From Terriglobia bacterium (GTDB lineage Bacteria > Acidobacteriota > Terriglobia > Terriglobales > Acidobacteriaceae): a DNA stretch of 64,000 nucleotides. Below the pieces are notes generated by a model. It saw only the letters and a program-made list of their open reading frames with translations. It did no database searches and had not been told where the DNA came from. How positions within the stretch are numbered: the stretch's first letter is position 1; each line of letters starts with the position of its first letter. Both the position numbers and the translations under genes were made by a program. Shown here in pieces: positions 7,816 through 16,553 of the stretch. The stretch is taken from positions 124,001-188,000 of the forward strand of contig JAIQGK010000003.1 in the NCBI GenBank assembly GCA_020072645.1, in the 5' to 3' direction.

Positions 7816-10800
7816 ATGAAGTCCAGAAACTTCATTTTCGTCGTGCTTGTATTTGCTCTTTTAATGACGCCAACGCTCTTCTGCCAGGTGGATTATTCCA
7901 CCGCAACTTTGCGTGGAACCGTGATGGATCAGGCTGGCGCCGTGGTCGCCGGGGCCACAATCACGGCCACCAATACAAGCACCGGCATCTCCAAGGTGGT
8001 CAAGACCGGGTCTGACGGCATGTATCGCTTGTCGGCCTTGCAGCCCGGCCATTATCAGGTCACCACCGTCGCTACGGGCTTTTCCAAGGAAGTCTTCAAA
8101 GCCCTGGAGCTTACCGTGGGCCAGAGCGCGACCTATGACGTTCATTTAAAGGTCGGCGTGGCCAGTGAAGTGGTGGAGGTCACGGGAGAGAACATCCCGC
8201 TGATCCAGACTGAGCAGTCGCAGCAGGCCAACACCATCAATTCGCTCCAGGTGCAGGAACTGCCCAACCTGAACCGCAATTTTACCAATGACGTTTACAC
8301 GCTTCCCGGCGTGAGTAACTCAGATTCCACGCGCGCGCAGAACCCCGGCTTTACCGGATACCTGACGACGGGTTTCTCCATAGGCGGCAGCAACGGCCGT
8401 AACAATCTTTCCACCATTGATGGCGGCGAAAATGAATATGGAACGGGCCAGTACCGCGTCACCAACCTGCCGGTGGATGCCATTCAGGAATATCAGGTAA
8501 ACCGCAATGCCTTCGCCGCCGAGTTCGGCTTTACCGACGGCAGCGCGATCAACATTGTGACCAAGAGCGGCGGCCAGAAGTGGCACGGTGACGCTTTCGG
8601 CTATTTCCGCGATCAGCACACTGAAGCCACAAATTTCTTCAACGGATTGGAAGGCTTCCCCAAGGCATTCAGCCAGAATGTTTACATGGGCGGATCGCTG
8701 GGCGGCCCGGTGGTAAAAGATAAGTTGTTCCTCTTTACCGCGTATGAATTTCAGCGGCTGGATACGCCGTTTTTCAATAGCATTCTCAATTCGTCAGAAG
8801 CGCAGGGAATCAGCGCTCCGGGGCTGGGAACGAACTGCGCCGCGCAGTTCGCGTCCTTATCGCCTGATCAGTTGTGTTATATCAATGCGCTCAAAGCTTC
8901 CGGCGATCCGTTTCTGGTAGGTTTTGCCAACGGAATCACTCCCGGGCTCACGCCAACGAACGATCCCAATCTCAACACCATCCTCAATCGCGACAATGGC
9001 GTTTTCAACGCCCCAGATCGTTTGCACAATGTAATCATGCGTTTTGACTACACAAAGAGTGAGCGCGACACCTTCACGCTGCGCGCAGGTTATGTGCATA
9101 ACAATTTCCATTCGGCAATCGCCGGCATCACAAATTCCACGCCCGACGGCAGCGGTCTTTTCGTCCGCGACTTCAGCATTCTCGGCACGTGGACACGGAC
9201 GATCAATCCCAACCTGCTCAATCAGATGTTGATCCAGGTGGTGCCCCGCAACCGCTCAGAAGCGTTACCAAACGCCGACAATGGCATCAACTTCAGCCTG
9301 GGCAATCTTGGAGCGCCCGGTCTCGGCGGCACTTCAACTTTTGGCGAGCCTTCATTGATCCCCTACAAAGCGCACCAGCAGCGCTATCAGTTTGAAGACG
9401 ATATTACCTGGAACAAGGGAAACCACACGTTTAAGTTTGGTGCATCCTACCGCCCGGCAAATTACACAGTGCAAGACAATCTCTGGTTCAACAACGAATT
9501 TGATTTCAAAGATGGGCTTCTCGGGCTGATTGCGCTCGCGCCGGCTGCAGTGCAGGCGCATCTGATCGGCTTCAATAATAATTTTCATCTAGGTACGCCG
9601 GGCTGCGGCCAGAGCGCGCAGAATCCGTTCTGCCTGGGTGCCGCTTCCACCAACCTGAGCGCTGCGCAGTCCTTTGCTTTCGGTCTTCCTGTGGACGTTG
9701 TGGCTGGATTCAATAATCCCATCTGGCATGGCTGGGGACACTATTTTGGCAGCTACGTTCAGGATAGCTGGAAGATGTCGCAGCGGCTGACGGTCAATGC
9801 CGGTGTGCGTTTTGATGTTGATGGTGAACCACCGCCTCTGGGCGCCAACTTCTACGCCTCGCCCAGGCTGGGCTTCGCCTGGGATCCATTTGGCAGCCAC
9901 AAGACCATCGTCCGCGCCGGAGCCGGCATTTATTATGCGCCGGTTGACGTGCTGATTCCGTCCTACGGTTCATTGCTGGATGGCAGCGGCCGTTACATCA
10001 ATGAAGTCCTGCAAATTCTGAGCCAAACTGATCCAAGAGTCGCCGAACTCTGGGGACTGGGTCTGGCAACCGGCAAGCTTCCATTTGGTCATCTCTCTCC
10101 AGCGGATTTCGCCGCGGTAGGTATCCCCACCAACACGCCGGGCGCTTCCGTCGGATACAGCGTGGCTCCCAACTACAAGAACCCTTATAGCTTCCAGGCC
10201 AGCGCGGGCATCGCCCAGCAGCTTGGCAAGGATTACTCTCTGGAACTGGGCTACAACATGTACCACGCGGTCCACCTCCAAATGCCGGTAGAGACTGCAT
10301 ACCAGCGAATTCCGGCAGGCGGATGCCCAGCGGCCGTGTTGGCCGTCTTCCCCACATGTACTGATGCGACCGGTGGACCGCTTTATGCGCCAACGGGCAG
10401 CCAGTTCCAGCACACCACGTATGCCTCGAACGGCAGCTCGATCTACCACGGCCTCACCGCCTCACTGACAAAACGGTTTACCCATGGCGTCCAGTTCCAG
10501 GCCAATTACACCTGGAGCAAAACGATTGATGACACCATTGATTTTGCCAGCTTCCAGAACTGGTTCCGGCCAGACAACCTGGCCTCTTTCCGGGCTGTCT
10601 CGGTTTTCGATATTCCCCACATCTTCACCGCGAACGCGGTGTACGTGACGCCGTTTAAGCCGGGACAGGGAGCGCTCTCCGCGATCCTGGGTGACATCAC
10701 CATCTCGCCCATCATTACTTTGCGCAGTGGATTGCCATTCTCTGTCCGCATTCCCAACAGCACCAATAAGATCAACGGTCAGACGCTCGACAGCAACTAC

Positions 10801-11166
10801 GCCATACCGTTCCTGTCCTCGCGCGATGACAACCGGGGCGCGCCGTTTTACACCTGGGACATGAACTTCCAGAAAGCAATCTATATCAATCGTGAGCACA
10901 ACGTGCATTTGAATCTGATCGCGCAGGCGGTCAACATCCTGAATCACATCAATTTCAACCATGTGAATGATGCGTTTGATATCAACGGCATCCCCGCAAA
11001 CGGCATCGTGCAGACGGCAAGAGGCCCCTTGAACCTGATCACAGGACCGTTCACTGGTCTGAAGGGTCTGAAGCCAACTAGCGCCAGCCAGCTCACTGAT
11101 CCATTGTTCTTCTCGCAGGCAGACGTTCCACGCCAGGTGCAATTCGGCCTACGGCTTGCTTTTTAG
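7816..11166 (+). CDS. Oar-like TonB-dependent outer-membrane receptor
   Basis: An 1116-residue protein opening with a signal peptide (FIFVVLVFALLMTPTLFCQ). It continues with a carboxypeptidase-regulatory-like beta-sandwich (ATLRGTVMDQAGAVVAGATI), a plug domain and a long beta-barrel ending in Phe (QFGLRLAF), the usual outer-membrane assembly signal. AAGGAG seven bases before ATG 7816 sets the start. This architecture is the greatly expanded Oar-type receptor class of Acidobacteriota. The substrate is unknown. It stands alone and ends at a strong terminator. Confidence 0.9.
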   Translation: MKSRNFIFVVLVFALLMTPTLFCQVDYSTATLRGTVMDQAGAVVAGATITATNTSTGISKVVKTGSDGMYRLSALQPGHYQVTTVATGFSKEVFKALELTVGQSATYDVHLKVGVASEVVEVTGENIPLIQTEQSQQANTINSLQVQELPNLNRNFTNDVYTLPGVSNSDSTRAQNPGFTGYLTTGFSIGGSNGRNNLSTIDGGENEYGTGQYRVTNLPVDAIQEYQVNRNAFAAEFGFTDGSAINIVTKSGGQKWHGDAFGYFRDQHTEATNFFNGLEGFPKAFSQNVYMGGSLGGPVVKDKLFLFTAYEFQRLDTPFFNSILNSSEAQGISAPGLGTNCAAQFASLSPDQLCYINALKASGDPFLVGFANGITPGLTPTNDPNLNTILNRDNGVFNAPDRLHNVIMRFDYTKSERDTFTLRAGYVHNNFHSAIAGITNSTPDGSGLFVRDFSILGTWTRTINPNLLNQMLIQVVPRNRSEALPNADNGINFSLGNLGAPGLGGTSTFGEPSLIPYKAHQQRYQFEDDITWNKGNHTFKFGASYRPANYTVQDNLWFNNEFDFKDGLLGLIALAPAAVQAHLIGFNNNFHLGTPGCGQSAQNPFCLGAASTNLSAAQSFAFGLPVDVVAGFNNPIWHGWGHYFGSYVQDSWKMSQRLTVNAGVRFDVDGEPPPLGANFYASPRLGFAWDPFGSHKTIVRAGAGIYYAPVDVLIPSYGSLLDGSGRYINEVLQILSQTDPRVAELWGLGLATGKLPFGHLSPADFAAVGIPTNTPGASVGYSVAPNYKNPYSFQASAGIAQQLGKDYSLELGYNMYHAVHLQMPVETAYQRIPAGGCPAAVLAVFPTCTDATGGPLYAPTGSQFQHTTYASNGSSIYHGLTASLTKRFTHGVQFQANYTWSKTIDDTIDFASFQNWFRPDNLASFRAVSVFDIPHIFTANAVYVTPFKPGQGALSAILGDITISPIITLRSGLPFSVRIPNSTNKINGQTLDSNYAIPFLSSRDDNRGAPFYTWDMNFQKAIYINREHNVHLNLIAQAVNILNHINFNHVNDAFDINGIPANGIVQTARGPLNLITGPFTGLKGLKPTSASQLTDPLFFSQADVPRQVQFGLRLAF

Positions 11167-11189
11167 GAAGTCGAGAAAGTTAGAAAACG

Positions 11190-11218
11190 GCGAGGGCGAT
11201 CATGCCCTCGCTTTTTTT
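11190..11218 (+). terminator. Rho-independent terminator of TonB receptor
   Basis: An 8-bp perfect stem GCGAGGGC/GCCCTCGC with a 6-nt loop is followed by seven T, directly after the receptor stop codon. Confidence 0.9.
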
Positions 11219-11312
11219 CTCAGACGGCCAAAGAAGAGGCCATCCTCATGGATTCAGGCGTGCCAAACATGACAATGAAATATTTGAATTAAAAGAACGT
11301 CTGGACGAGGAT

Positions 11313-11501
11313 ATGCATTTAAAACCAGATCCCGTTGCTGTGGAGTTTCTCAAGCAGTTCGGGTTGGCGTTACTCTTTGTCATTTTTGGTGCAATGTCTT
11401 TCATGAGATATGGCTCTACCTGGTCAAAGCGAAAGCGTTCCTCTAAACACAAGCACAATGACGAGCCTAAAAACAGAGCAAAGGAAACTTCAGAAGATTA
11501 G
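11313..11501 (+). CDS. Small single-pass membrane protein, paralogue B
   Basis: A 62-residue product with one hydrophobic segment (FGLALLFVIFGAMSFM) and a basic tail (KRKRSSKHKHNDEPK). It is a paralogue of the protein at 2631-2825. The ATG at 11313 is preceded by GACGAGG at short spacing. The last eight residues (RAKETSED) lie in the left arm of an intergenic inverted repeat, so the tail may have been altered when the repeat arrived. Conservation of both the hydrophobic and the charged part between copies supports coding. Function unknown. Confidence 0.6.
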   Translation: MHLKPDPVAVEFLKQFGLALLFVIFGAMSFMRYGSTWSKRKRSSKHKHNDEPKNRAKETSED

Positions 11502-11583
11502 ACTTTCCTTTCCTTTGCGTCCTTCGCGACCTTTGCGGTAATAAGGTTTGGCTGAATGCTCATTGCTGAGTGCTGAATGCTCT
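11475..11583. repeat. Intergenic inverted repeat, family 1 (copy 1)
   Basis: It holds GCAAAGGAAA..TTTCCTTTCCTTTGCGTCC, then the family core CCTTTGCGGTAAT..TTTGGCTGAATGCT and the outer arm GCTGAGTGCTGAATGCT. The left part overlaps the end of the small gene stopping at 11501. Compare the fuller copy at 17732-17876. Confidence 0.7.
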
Positions 11584-11617
11584 AGATTGCATCCAAGTCA
11601 CAAATGGAGGGCAGCCA

Positions 11618-12469
11618 ATGCGGTGGACGCCAGGCGGTACAAGCGGGGACATTGAAGATCGCCGGGACGATGGCGGCGGAGGAGGCGGCTTCGGCTTTGG
11701 CGGGATGCATATCGGCATCGGCGGCATGCTCATCCTGCTGATACTCAGCTTTGTCTTCAAAAGAAATTTCTTCACGCTGCTGAGCGGTGGCGGTGGTGCA
11801 AGCTCAGCCATTCACGAGCCCGATCGCGCCCGTGACGCCGCAGAAGAGCCAACCGTAAAGTTTGTGTCGTTTGTGCTCGATGACGCTCAGCAAACATGGG
11901 CCGGAATCCTGCAGCAGCAGGGCATTCCTTATCGCCACGCCAAGCTGGTGCTGTTTCGCGATGCGACAACTTCAGGTTGCGGATCGGCCCGCTCGGCCAC
12001 CGGCCCGTTCTATTGTCCGGCCGATGAAAAGGTTTATATCGATCTTGGATTTTATGATGAGCTCAATCGTCGCTTTGGCGCGCCGGGAGATTTTGCACAG
12101 GCTTATGTGCTTGCACATGAATTGGGGCATCATGTGCAGAAACTGATTGGCGTTGAGCAGAAGGTAAGCGCGCTTATGCGCAGCGAACCCAATGAACGCA
12201 ATGCATTATCAGTCAAAATGGAGCTGCAGGCGGACTGTCTTGCCGGAGTGTGGGCGCACTCCACGGATCAGCGCAAACTCCTGGAAAAAGGCGACGTGGA
12301 AAGCGCCATGAACGCCGCTGCTGCCGTGGGAGATGACCGTCTGCAAAAGATGTCCACCGGCAGGGTGAGCCCGGAGTCTTTCACGCATGGCAGCTCAGCC
12401 CAGCGCACACAATGGTTCAGTCGCGGAATGGATCAGGGAACCATCGCGGCGTGCAACACTTTTCAGTAA
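11618..12469 (+). CDS. ypfJ: YpfJ-like neutral zinc metallopeptidase
   Basis: A 283-residue protein. A Gly-rich N-terminus (GGGGGFGFGGMHIGIGG) leads into one membrane segment (MLILLILSFVF) at about residues 37-47. A zinc peptidase domain follows with HELGHH at residues 167-172 and a downstream ELQADCLAGVW segment supplying the third ligand region. This matches the YpfJ family (putative membrane-anchored neutral zinc metallopeptidases); the substrate is unknown. GGAGG seven bases before ATG 11618 sets the start. It lies alone between repeats. Confidence 0.9.
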   Translation: MRWTPGGTSGDIEDRRDDGGGGGGFGFGGMHIGIGGMLILLILSFVFKRNFFTLLSGGGGASSAIHEPDRARDAAEEPTVKFVSFVLDDAQQTWAGILQQQGIPYRHAKLVLFRDATTSGCGSARSATGPFYCPADEKVYIDLGFYDELNRRFGAPGDFAQAYVLAHELGHHVQKLIGVEQKVSALMRSEPNERNALSVKMELQADCLAGVWAHSTDQRKLLEKGDVESAMNAAAAVGDDRLQKMSTGRVSPESFTHGSSAQRTQWFSRGMDQGTIAACNTFQ

Positions 12470-12714
12470 GCAAAAGACTGCACAATTTGCCGATGCACGT
12501 TATCGCGCATCGATGTCACAGGATGGCGCTCTTCTAATGCAAATTTTCGCGAGCCCTAGGTGAAAAGTCCGTGGAATCGGCCACAGCTTCCGTGAGACTC
12601 TTATCCGCAACGGAACCGGCTCAGCGGAGTATGTGATTCCGCTCACGGCGCCACAACCTACGCTGCTTCATAATTGACCTCTCAAGTTTTGAAGTGCAAG
12701 CTCCGGGATCTCTG

Positions 12715-13485
12715 ATGAGTTCAGGCAACTTAGCGCGTGAAATCTCTTCCAGCCGCAACCGGCATTTCTCGCCGTGGAATGTCTTCTCGGCGTTGCTGTT
12801 GCTCTCAGACGAGCCGACACTCAGCATGGCAAGGAGAGTGATGGAAAGCTTTGGCATCAGTGTGTTTGCTGCTTCCAGCGTTCTTGAAGCGGAAAGGATA
12901 CTGCGCCATACCAGGCTTGATCTTGCCATTTGCGATTTTGACATGCCTTGCGTGGCCGATTTCAGCCTGCTTCAGGCTTCGTCGCACTGGCGTGGGCTGT
13001 CCATCGGCCTGATGCCCACGGCCCGGCTCGACCATGCCAGCCACAAGCGCATCCAGATCCGCATCCCCAAGCCCGTAAGCGTTGACATGCTGGTTCGAAG
13101 CCTCAAAGCGTCTTATACAAACATGGCGCAAAACAGAATTGCTGCCTACCGCCATACCATGCCTGTGAAATTAGTTTCGGGAACTTTGGCGCATCGCGGC
13201 TGGCAGCGCACGCTGCAGCAGGTGAGTGTGCTCAATGTAAGCCAAACCGGCCTCTGCCTGAATGCCTCCGAGCCTCTGCCTCATGGAGCCGCCATCAGCA
13301 TGAACCTGATGTTGCCTGAATCTTCGTCCGCTCTGCATGCCAGCGGCAACGTGGTCTGGTCACACACTAGTGGCCGCGCCGGTATTGTGTTTGATCGGTC
13401 GGCGGGACCGGAAATGAAAAAGCTGCAAGAACGACTGAATACCTGGCTACCGCGCGAACTGGGAATGGTGGCAAAGACGGCCTAG
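12715..13485 (+). CDS. Receiver-like plus PilZ domain protein
   Basis: About 256 residues. The N-terminal half has the pattern of a response-regulator receiver (ALLLLSDEPTLSMARRVMESFG, AICDFDMP with the candidate acceptor Asp at about 74 or 76), but it lacks the usual acidic pair, so phosphorylation is uncertain. The C-terminal half is a PilZ domain with NVSQTG matching NxSxxG. The upstream Arg motif is incomplete (RHTMP instead of RxxxR), which may weaken c-di-GMP binding. A GTG at 12694 is an alternative start. No kinase gene is adjacent. Confidence 0.75.
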   Translation: MSSGNLAREISSSRNRHFSPWNVFSALLLLSDEPTLSMARRVMESFGISVFAASSVLEAERILRHTRLDLAICDFDMPCVADFSLLQASSHWRGLSIGLMPTARLDHASHKRIQIRIPKPVSVDMLVRSLKASYTNMAQNRIAAYRHTMPVKLVSGTLAHRGWQRTLQQVSVLNVSQTGLCLNASEPLPHGAAISMNLMLPESSSALHASGNVVWSHTSGRAGIVFDRSAGPEMKKLQERLNTWLPRELGMVAKTA

Positions 13486-13493
13486 TTCCAAAT

Positions 13494-13668
13494 CCCGAGC
13501 AGAGCGAGGGAACCCTACCGTCACGAAATACTGATGGATCACAATCTTGATCTTGGGCACCAAGGCTCAAAGGGTAGCGATTAATCGCTACCTTTAATCT
13601 TTCCCGGTATTAGGTTGCCGGGTACTAGAGAATCTATGAATGTAGCGTTCCCTCGCTCCGCTCGGGAC
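13494..13668. repeat. Dispersed repeat pair with central palindrome
   Basis: A 25-bp unit CCCGAGCAGAGCGAGGGAAC-CCTAC lies at 13494-13518 and returns inverted at 13642-13668. A further direct copy (CCCGAACGGAGTGAGGGAAC) lies at 30261. Between the arms is a perfect 20-bp palindrome at 13573-13592 (GGTAGCGATTAATCGCTACC). It sits between the convergent PilZ and ilvE genes and could serve as a two-way terminator. Confidence 0.65.
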
Positions 13669-13675
13669 ATAAGAG

Positions 13676-14632
13676 CTACACCCCCACTGGCTGTTTTGAT
13701 CTGTCACGCACTGGCACCGGCGTAAACCAGTTGTGCCGGTCGGGGGTCGTGCCATTCACGATGCCAAAAAATTCGCGCTGTAGCGCCAGCGTCACCGGTC
13801 CCGTGATGCCATTATTGACATTGATCTTGTCGATGGAACGAATTGGAGTGATTTCTGAAGCGGTGCCGCAGAAGAAGACTTCGTCAGCCAGGTACAGCAT
13901 TTCGCGGGGAATCATTTGCTCAACCACGGGCAGGCCAATATCGTCGCCCAGGGCAATAATGCTCTCGCGCGTAATGCCCGGCAGCACGGAATTGCCCAGC
14001 GGCGGCGTCAGCAGTTTGCCTTTGCGGACGATAAAAATGTTTGCTCCTGACGCTTCGCTCACGTATCCATTCACGTCCAGCGCAATGCCTTCCACGTAGC
14101 CGTTTACGATGGCTTCCATTTTGATGAGCTGTGAATTCATGTAATTCGCGCCGGCCTTCGACATGGCGGGCATGGTGTTCGGCGCAATTCGCGACCATGA
14201 AGAGACACAGGCATCCACGCCATCGCTCACGTTGCCATGACCCAGATATTTGCCCCACGGATAATTAGTCATATAGACCTCAGTGGGTGAGTTGAACGGG
14301 TTGACGCCTGCCTCGCCGTAGCCGCGCATCACGATCGGGCGCAGGTAGCAGGGCCACACGCCGTTGGCGGAGACAATCTCCAGAGCGGCGGCGCAAAGCT
14401 GGTCCAGGTTGTAATCGATCTCGATGCGGTAGATCTTGGCCGAATCGATGAGCCTCTGCATGTGATCGCGAAGCCGGAAGATGGCCGGTTTGCCTGCTGG
14501 CGCGTAACAACGGATGCCTTCAAAAACGGAGGAACCGTAGTTCACCACGTGGGCCATCACGTGAATCTGGGCGTCGTTCCAGGGAATCAGTTTCCCGTTA
14601 TGCCAGATCTTTTCCGTCGCTTGAATCGCCAT
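13676..14632 (-). CDS. ilvE: Branched-chain amino acid aminotransferase
   Basis: A PLP-dependent class IV aminotransferase that interconverts Leu, Ile and Val with their 2-oxo acids using glutamate. It has 318 residues, of normal length. Visible features are IWHNGKLIPWNDAQIHV at the start, SSVFEGIRCY, the Lys of MSKAGANYMNS as the PLP Schiff-base residue, EASGANIFIV and GITRESII. AAGGAG lies about eight bases before ATG 14632. It is a single gene; no other ilv genes are nearby. Confidence 0.95.
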   Translation of the reverse strand: MAIQATEKIWHNGKLIPWNDAQIHVMAHVVNYGSSVFEGIRCYAPAGKPAIFRLRDHMQRLIDSAKIYRIEIDYNLDQLCAAALEIVSANGVWPCYLRPIVMRGYGEAGVNPFNSPTEVYMTNYPWGKYLGHGNVSDGVDACVSSWSRIAPNTMPAMSKAGANYMNSQLIKMEAIVNGYVEGIALDVNGYVSEASGANIFIVRKGKLLTPPLGNSVLPGITRESIIALGDDIGLPVVEQMIPREMLYLADEVFFCGTASEITPIRSIDKINVNNGITGPVTLALQREFFGIVNGTTPDRHNWFTPVPVRDRSKQPVGV

Positions 14633-14842
14633 TAGGGAGCTCCTTCAGATTGGAGTGCTGCTGCCTGAACGCTGTTCGGACTCAGTCCCGGGCTTCAGAA
14701 CGGCCCAAACGCACTCTACCACTAATTAGATAGAAAATTCAGGCGAACAGCACATTATATCTGATGGAAATTTCCCCGGCTAACATTACATACGCTGAAT
14801 TCTGGAGCGCATGAATTACAAATGTTTGCCGGGGAAGCGATT

Positions 14843-16327
14843 CTACTGTCGTGAACCGGTTACAGCCTGTGATTGTCCCGCTTTTTCCGGGGTTGCGGCA
14901 TTCGGGGTGCTCTGCGCCACCGCCGTCGCAGGCGTGTAGAGATACGTTTGCGGGTTTGCCATCATTGTGGGCATGGCGGCAAAAGGCTTGGAGTAATCAT
15001 TGGCGGCGTTCCAAAACAGGAATCCATCCCCATGGTGCAAGTGGGCAGTACTGACCTGCTTCAGGATGTACTCCGGCGAATAAGTCTTGGTGCGCCAGTG
15101 GAAAGCCTGGAGCCAGGGACGCAACACCACGCCGGTGCCGGCCGTGACTTTCTCAAACCGATCCATGGAAACGCTGATGAAATGCTCAGGCGCGTCGCCC
15201 GGGGCCGCGTAGCCATCCATGCCAAAGAAGTGTGAAGGGTAGATCATGGGTGAAAGCACGTCGCAGTGCTTGGCCATTTTCGTGATGTCCTGTCCCGTAT
15301 GGCTCAGGTCCACCTGGCGCTGCCATGCCATGATGCCAAAAACGTCCAGGGAAACCAGCACGCCCATGGGGTGCAACTGCGCATAAGCGCGATCAAGGAA
15401 ATTGGCGATCACATCATCACGGTGGAGCTTCGGATCTTTCTGGAAGGCAAACTCCGCGTCGGCCTGGTTGCCTTCGGCCGGGAAGCGGACATAGTCAAAC
15501 TGGATTTCATCCACGCCGGACGCGGCCACATATTTGGCCAGGGCGATGTTGTAATCCTGAACTTCCTTATTAGAGCTGTCTGACCAGACCAGCTTGCCAT
15601 TTTCCCGCCACGGCTGGTGCAGGCTTCTGGACTGCACCGCCAGCGCGCTATGGTTCTGGGCGATGTTGTCATCCCGGAAAAGCGCCTGCCGTGCGATCAC
15701 ATGCATATCCAGCGAATGCAGGAAGCGCACATACTTGGGCAAATTGGTGATCGGATGGTTCTTGACCTTTTTCGCCAGCGGATGATCAAAAGGGATGTTA
15801 ATGCTGCCGTCGCTGTCCTTAATATCGAAGACCACGGCGTTTCCGCCCGCCTGCTTCCAGTGGCGGACCAATTCGATTCCATGGGCGCTGCCCGCGGTCC
15901 CGCCCGTCATATATATGGCGCGGACCTCAGTCTCTTTAGGGAAGGGACGGCTTTTTTCCACAATGGGTTGCGGCTCAATGCCCGGAACCAGGATTGTGTC
16001 GCCCTTCTTGAATGTGGTCTTGCCGCCATTCGCCTTGGCGATAGCGTCCACATACTCCGCCACTGTCATGTAAGAGGATTCTGTCAGATGCCCGCGAGCC
16101 AGAAACTGGGCGGTGGTTACGGCTTTTGCCGTTACTGAGATGGTTCCCGGAGGAAGTTCTTGTGGTTGTGCAGCGGCGGCTGGCGCGGGGGTCTGCACGG
16201 CGATAGCCGGTTTTTCAGCAGCAGAAGCTTGAATCTGGCCGTGTCGCGAGAACGCGACGACCGCAACAATCAGCCCTAACACAACTAAGGCCGCAGAGGA
16301 GATGAAACGAAACTTCTTGGGTAACAT
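14843..16327 (-). CDS. DUF4015-type putative glycoside hydrolase, membrane-anchored
   Basis: A 494-residue protein. A signal peptide or N-terminal anchor (ISSAALVVLGLIVAVVAF) and a Pro/Ala-rich linker lead into a LysM-like segment (MTVAEYVDAIAKANGGKTTFKKGDTILVPG). The main domain fits the DUF4015 putative glycosyl hydrolase family: VRAIYMTGGTAGS, NAVVFDIKDSDGSI, DEIQFDYVRFP, VSLDVFGIMAW, DVLSPMIYPSHF, PWLQAFHW and GFLFWNA. It is probably an envelope enzyme acting on a polysaccharide, which is inferred. A low-complexity Ala/Pro/Thr tail closes it. Confidence 0.8.
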   Translation of the reverse strand: MLPKKFRFISSAALVVLGLIVAVVAFSRHGQIQASAAEKPAIAVQTPAPAAAAQPQELPPGTISVTAKAVTTAQFLARGHLTESSYMTVAEYVDAIAKANGGKTTFKKGDTILVPGIEPQPIVEKSRPFPKETEVRAIYMTGGTAGSAHGIELVRHWKQAGGNAVVFDIKDSDGSINIPFDHPLAKKVKNHPITNLPKYVRFLHSLDMHVIARQALFRDDNIAQNHSALAVQSRSLHQPWRENGKLVWSDSSNKEVQDYNIALAKYVAASGVDEIQFDYVRFPAEGNQADAEFAFQKDPKLHRDDVIANFLDRAYAQLHPMGVLVSLDVFGIMAWQRQVDLSHTGQDITKMAKHCDVLSPMIYPSHFFGMDGYAAPGDAPEHFISVSMDRFEKVTAGTGVVLRPWLQAFHWRTKTYSPEYILKQVSTAHLHHGDGFLFWNAANDYSKPFAAMPTMMANPQTYLYTPATAVAQSTPNAATPEKAGQSQAVTGSRQ

Positions 16328-16553
16328 TTAGGCTCTTTCCCGGGGTCTTGCAGGCATCTTACCATGCATCCCGGTACTCTGATCAAAATGGCGTGAGTGT
16401 CTGGCCTTTTGTCACACACTCCGCATCTAACTGTTTGATGCATGTAGATGGATGTTGACGGATTAGTAATGACAACTCTGCAGCTTACATCTCCATCTCA
16501 CATTTACACCTCCGAAATTGGGAGGAGTCCTCGGCAAAAGAGGCGGGGAATTT

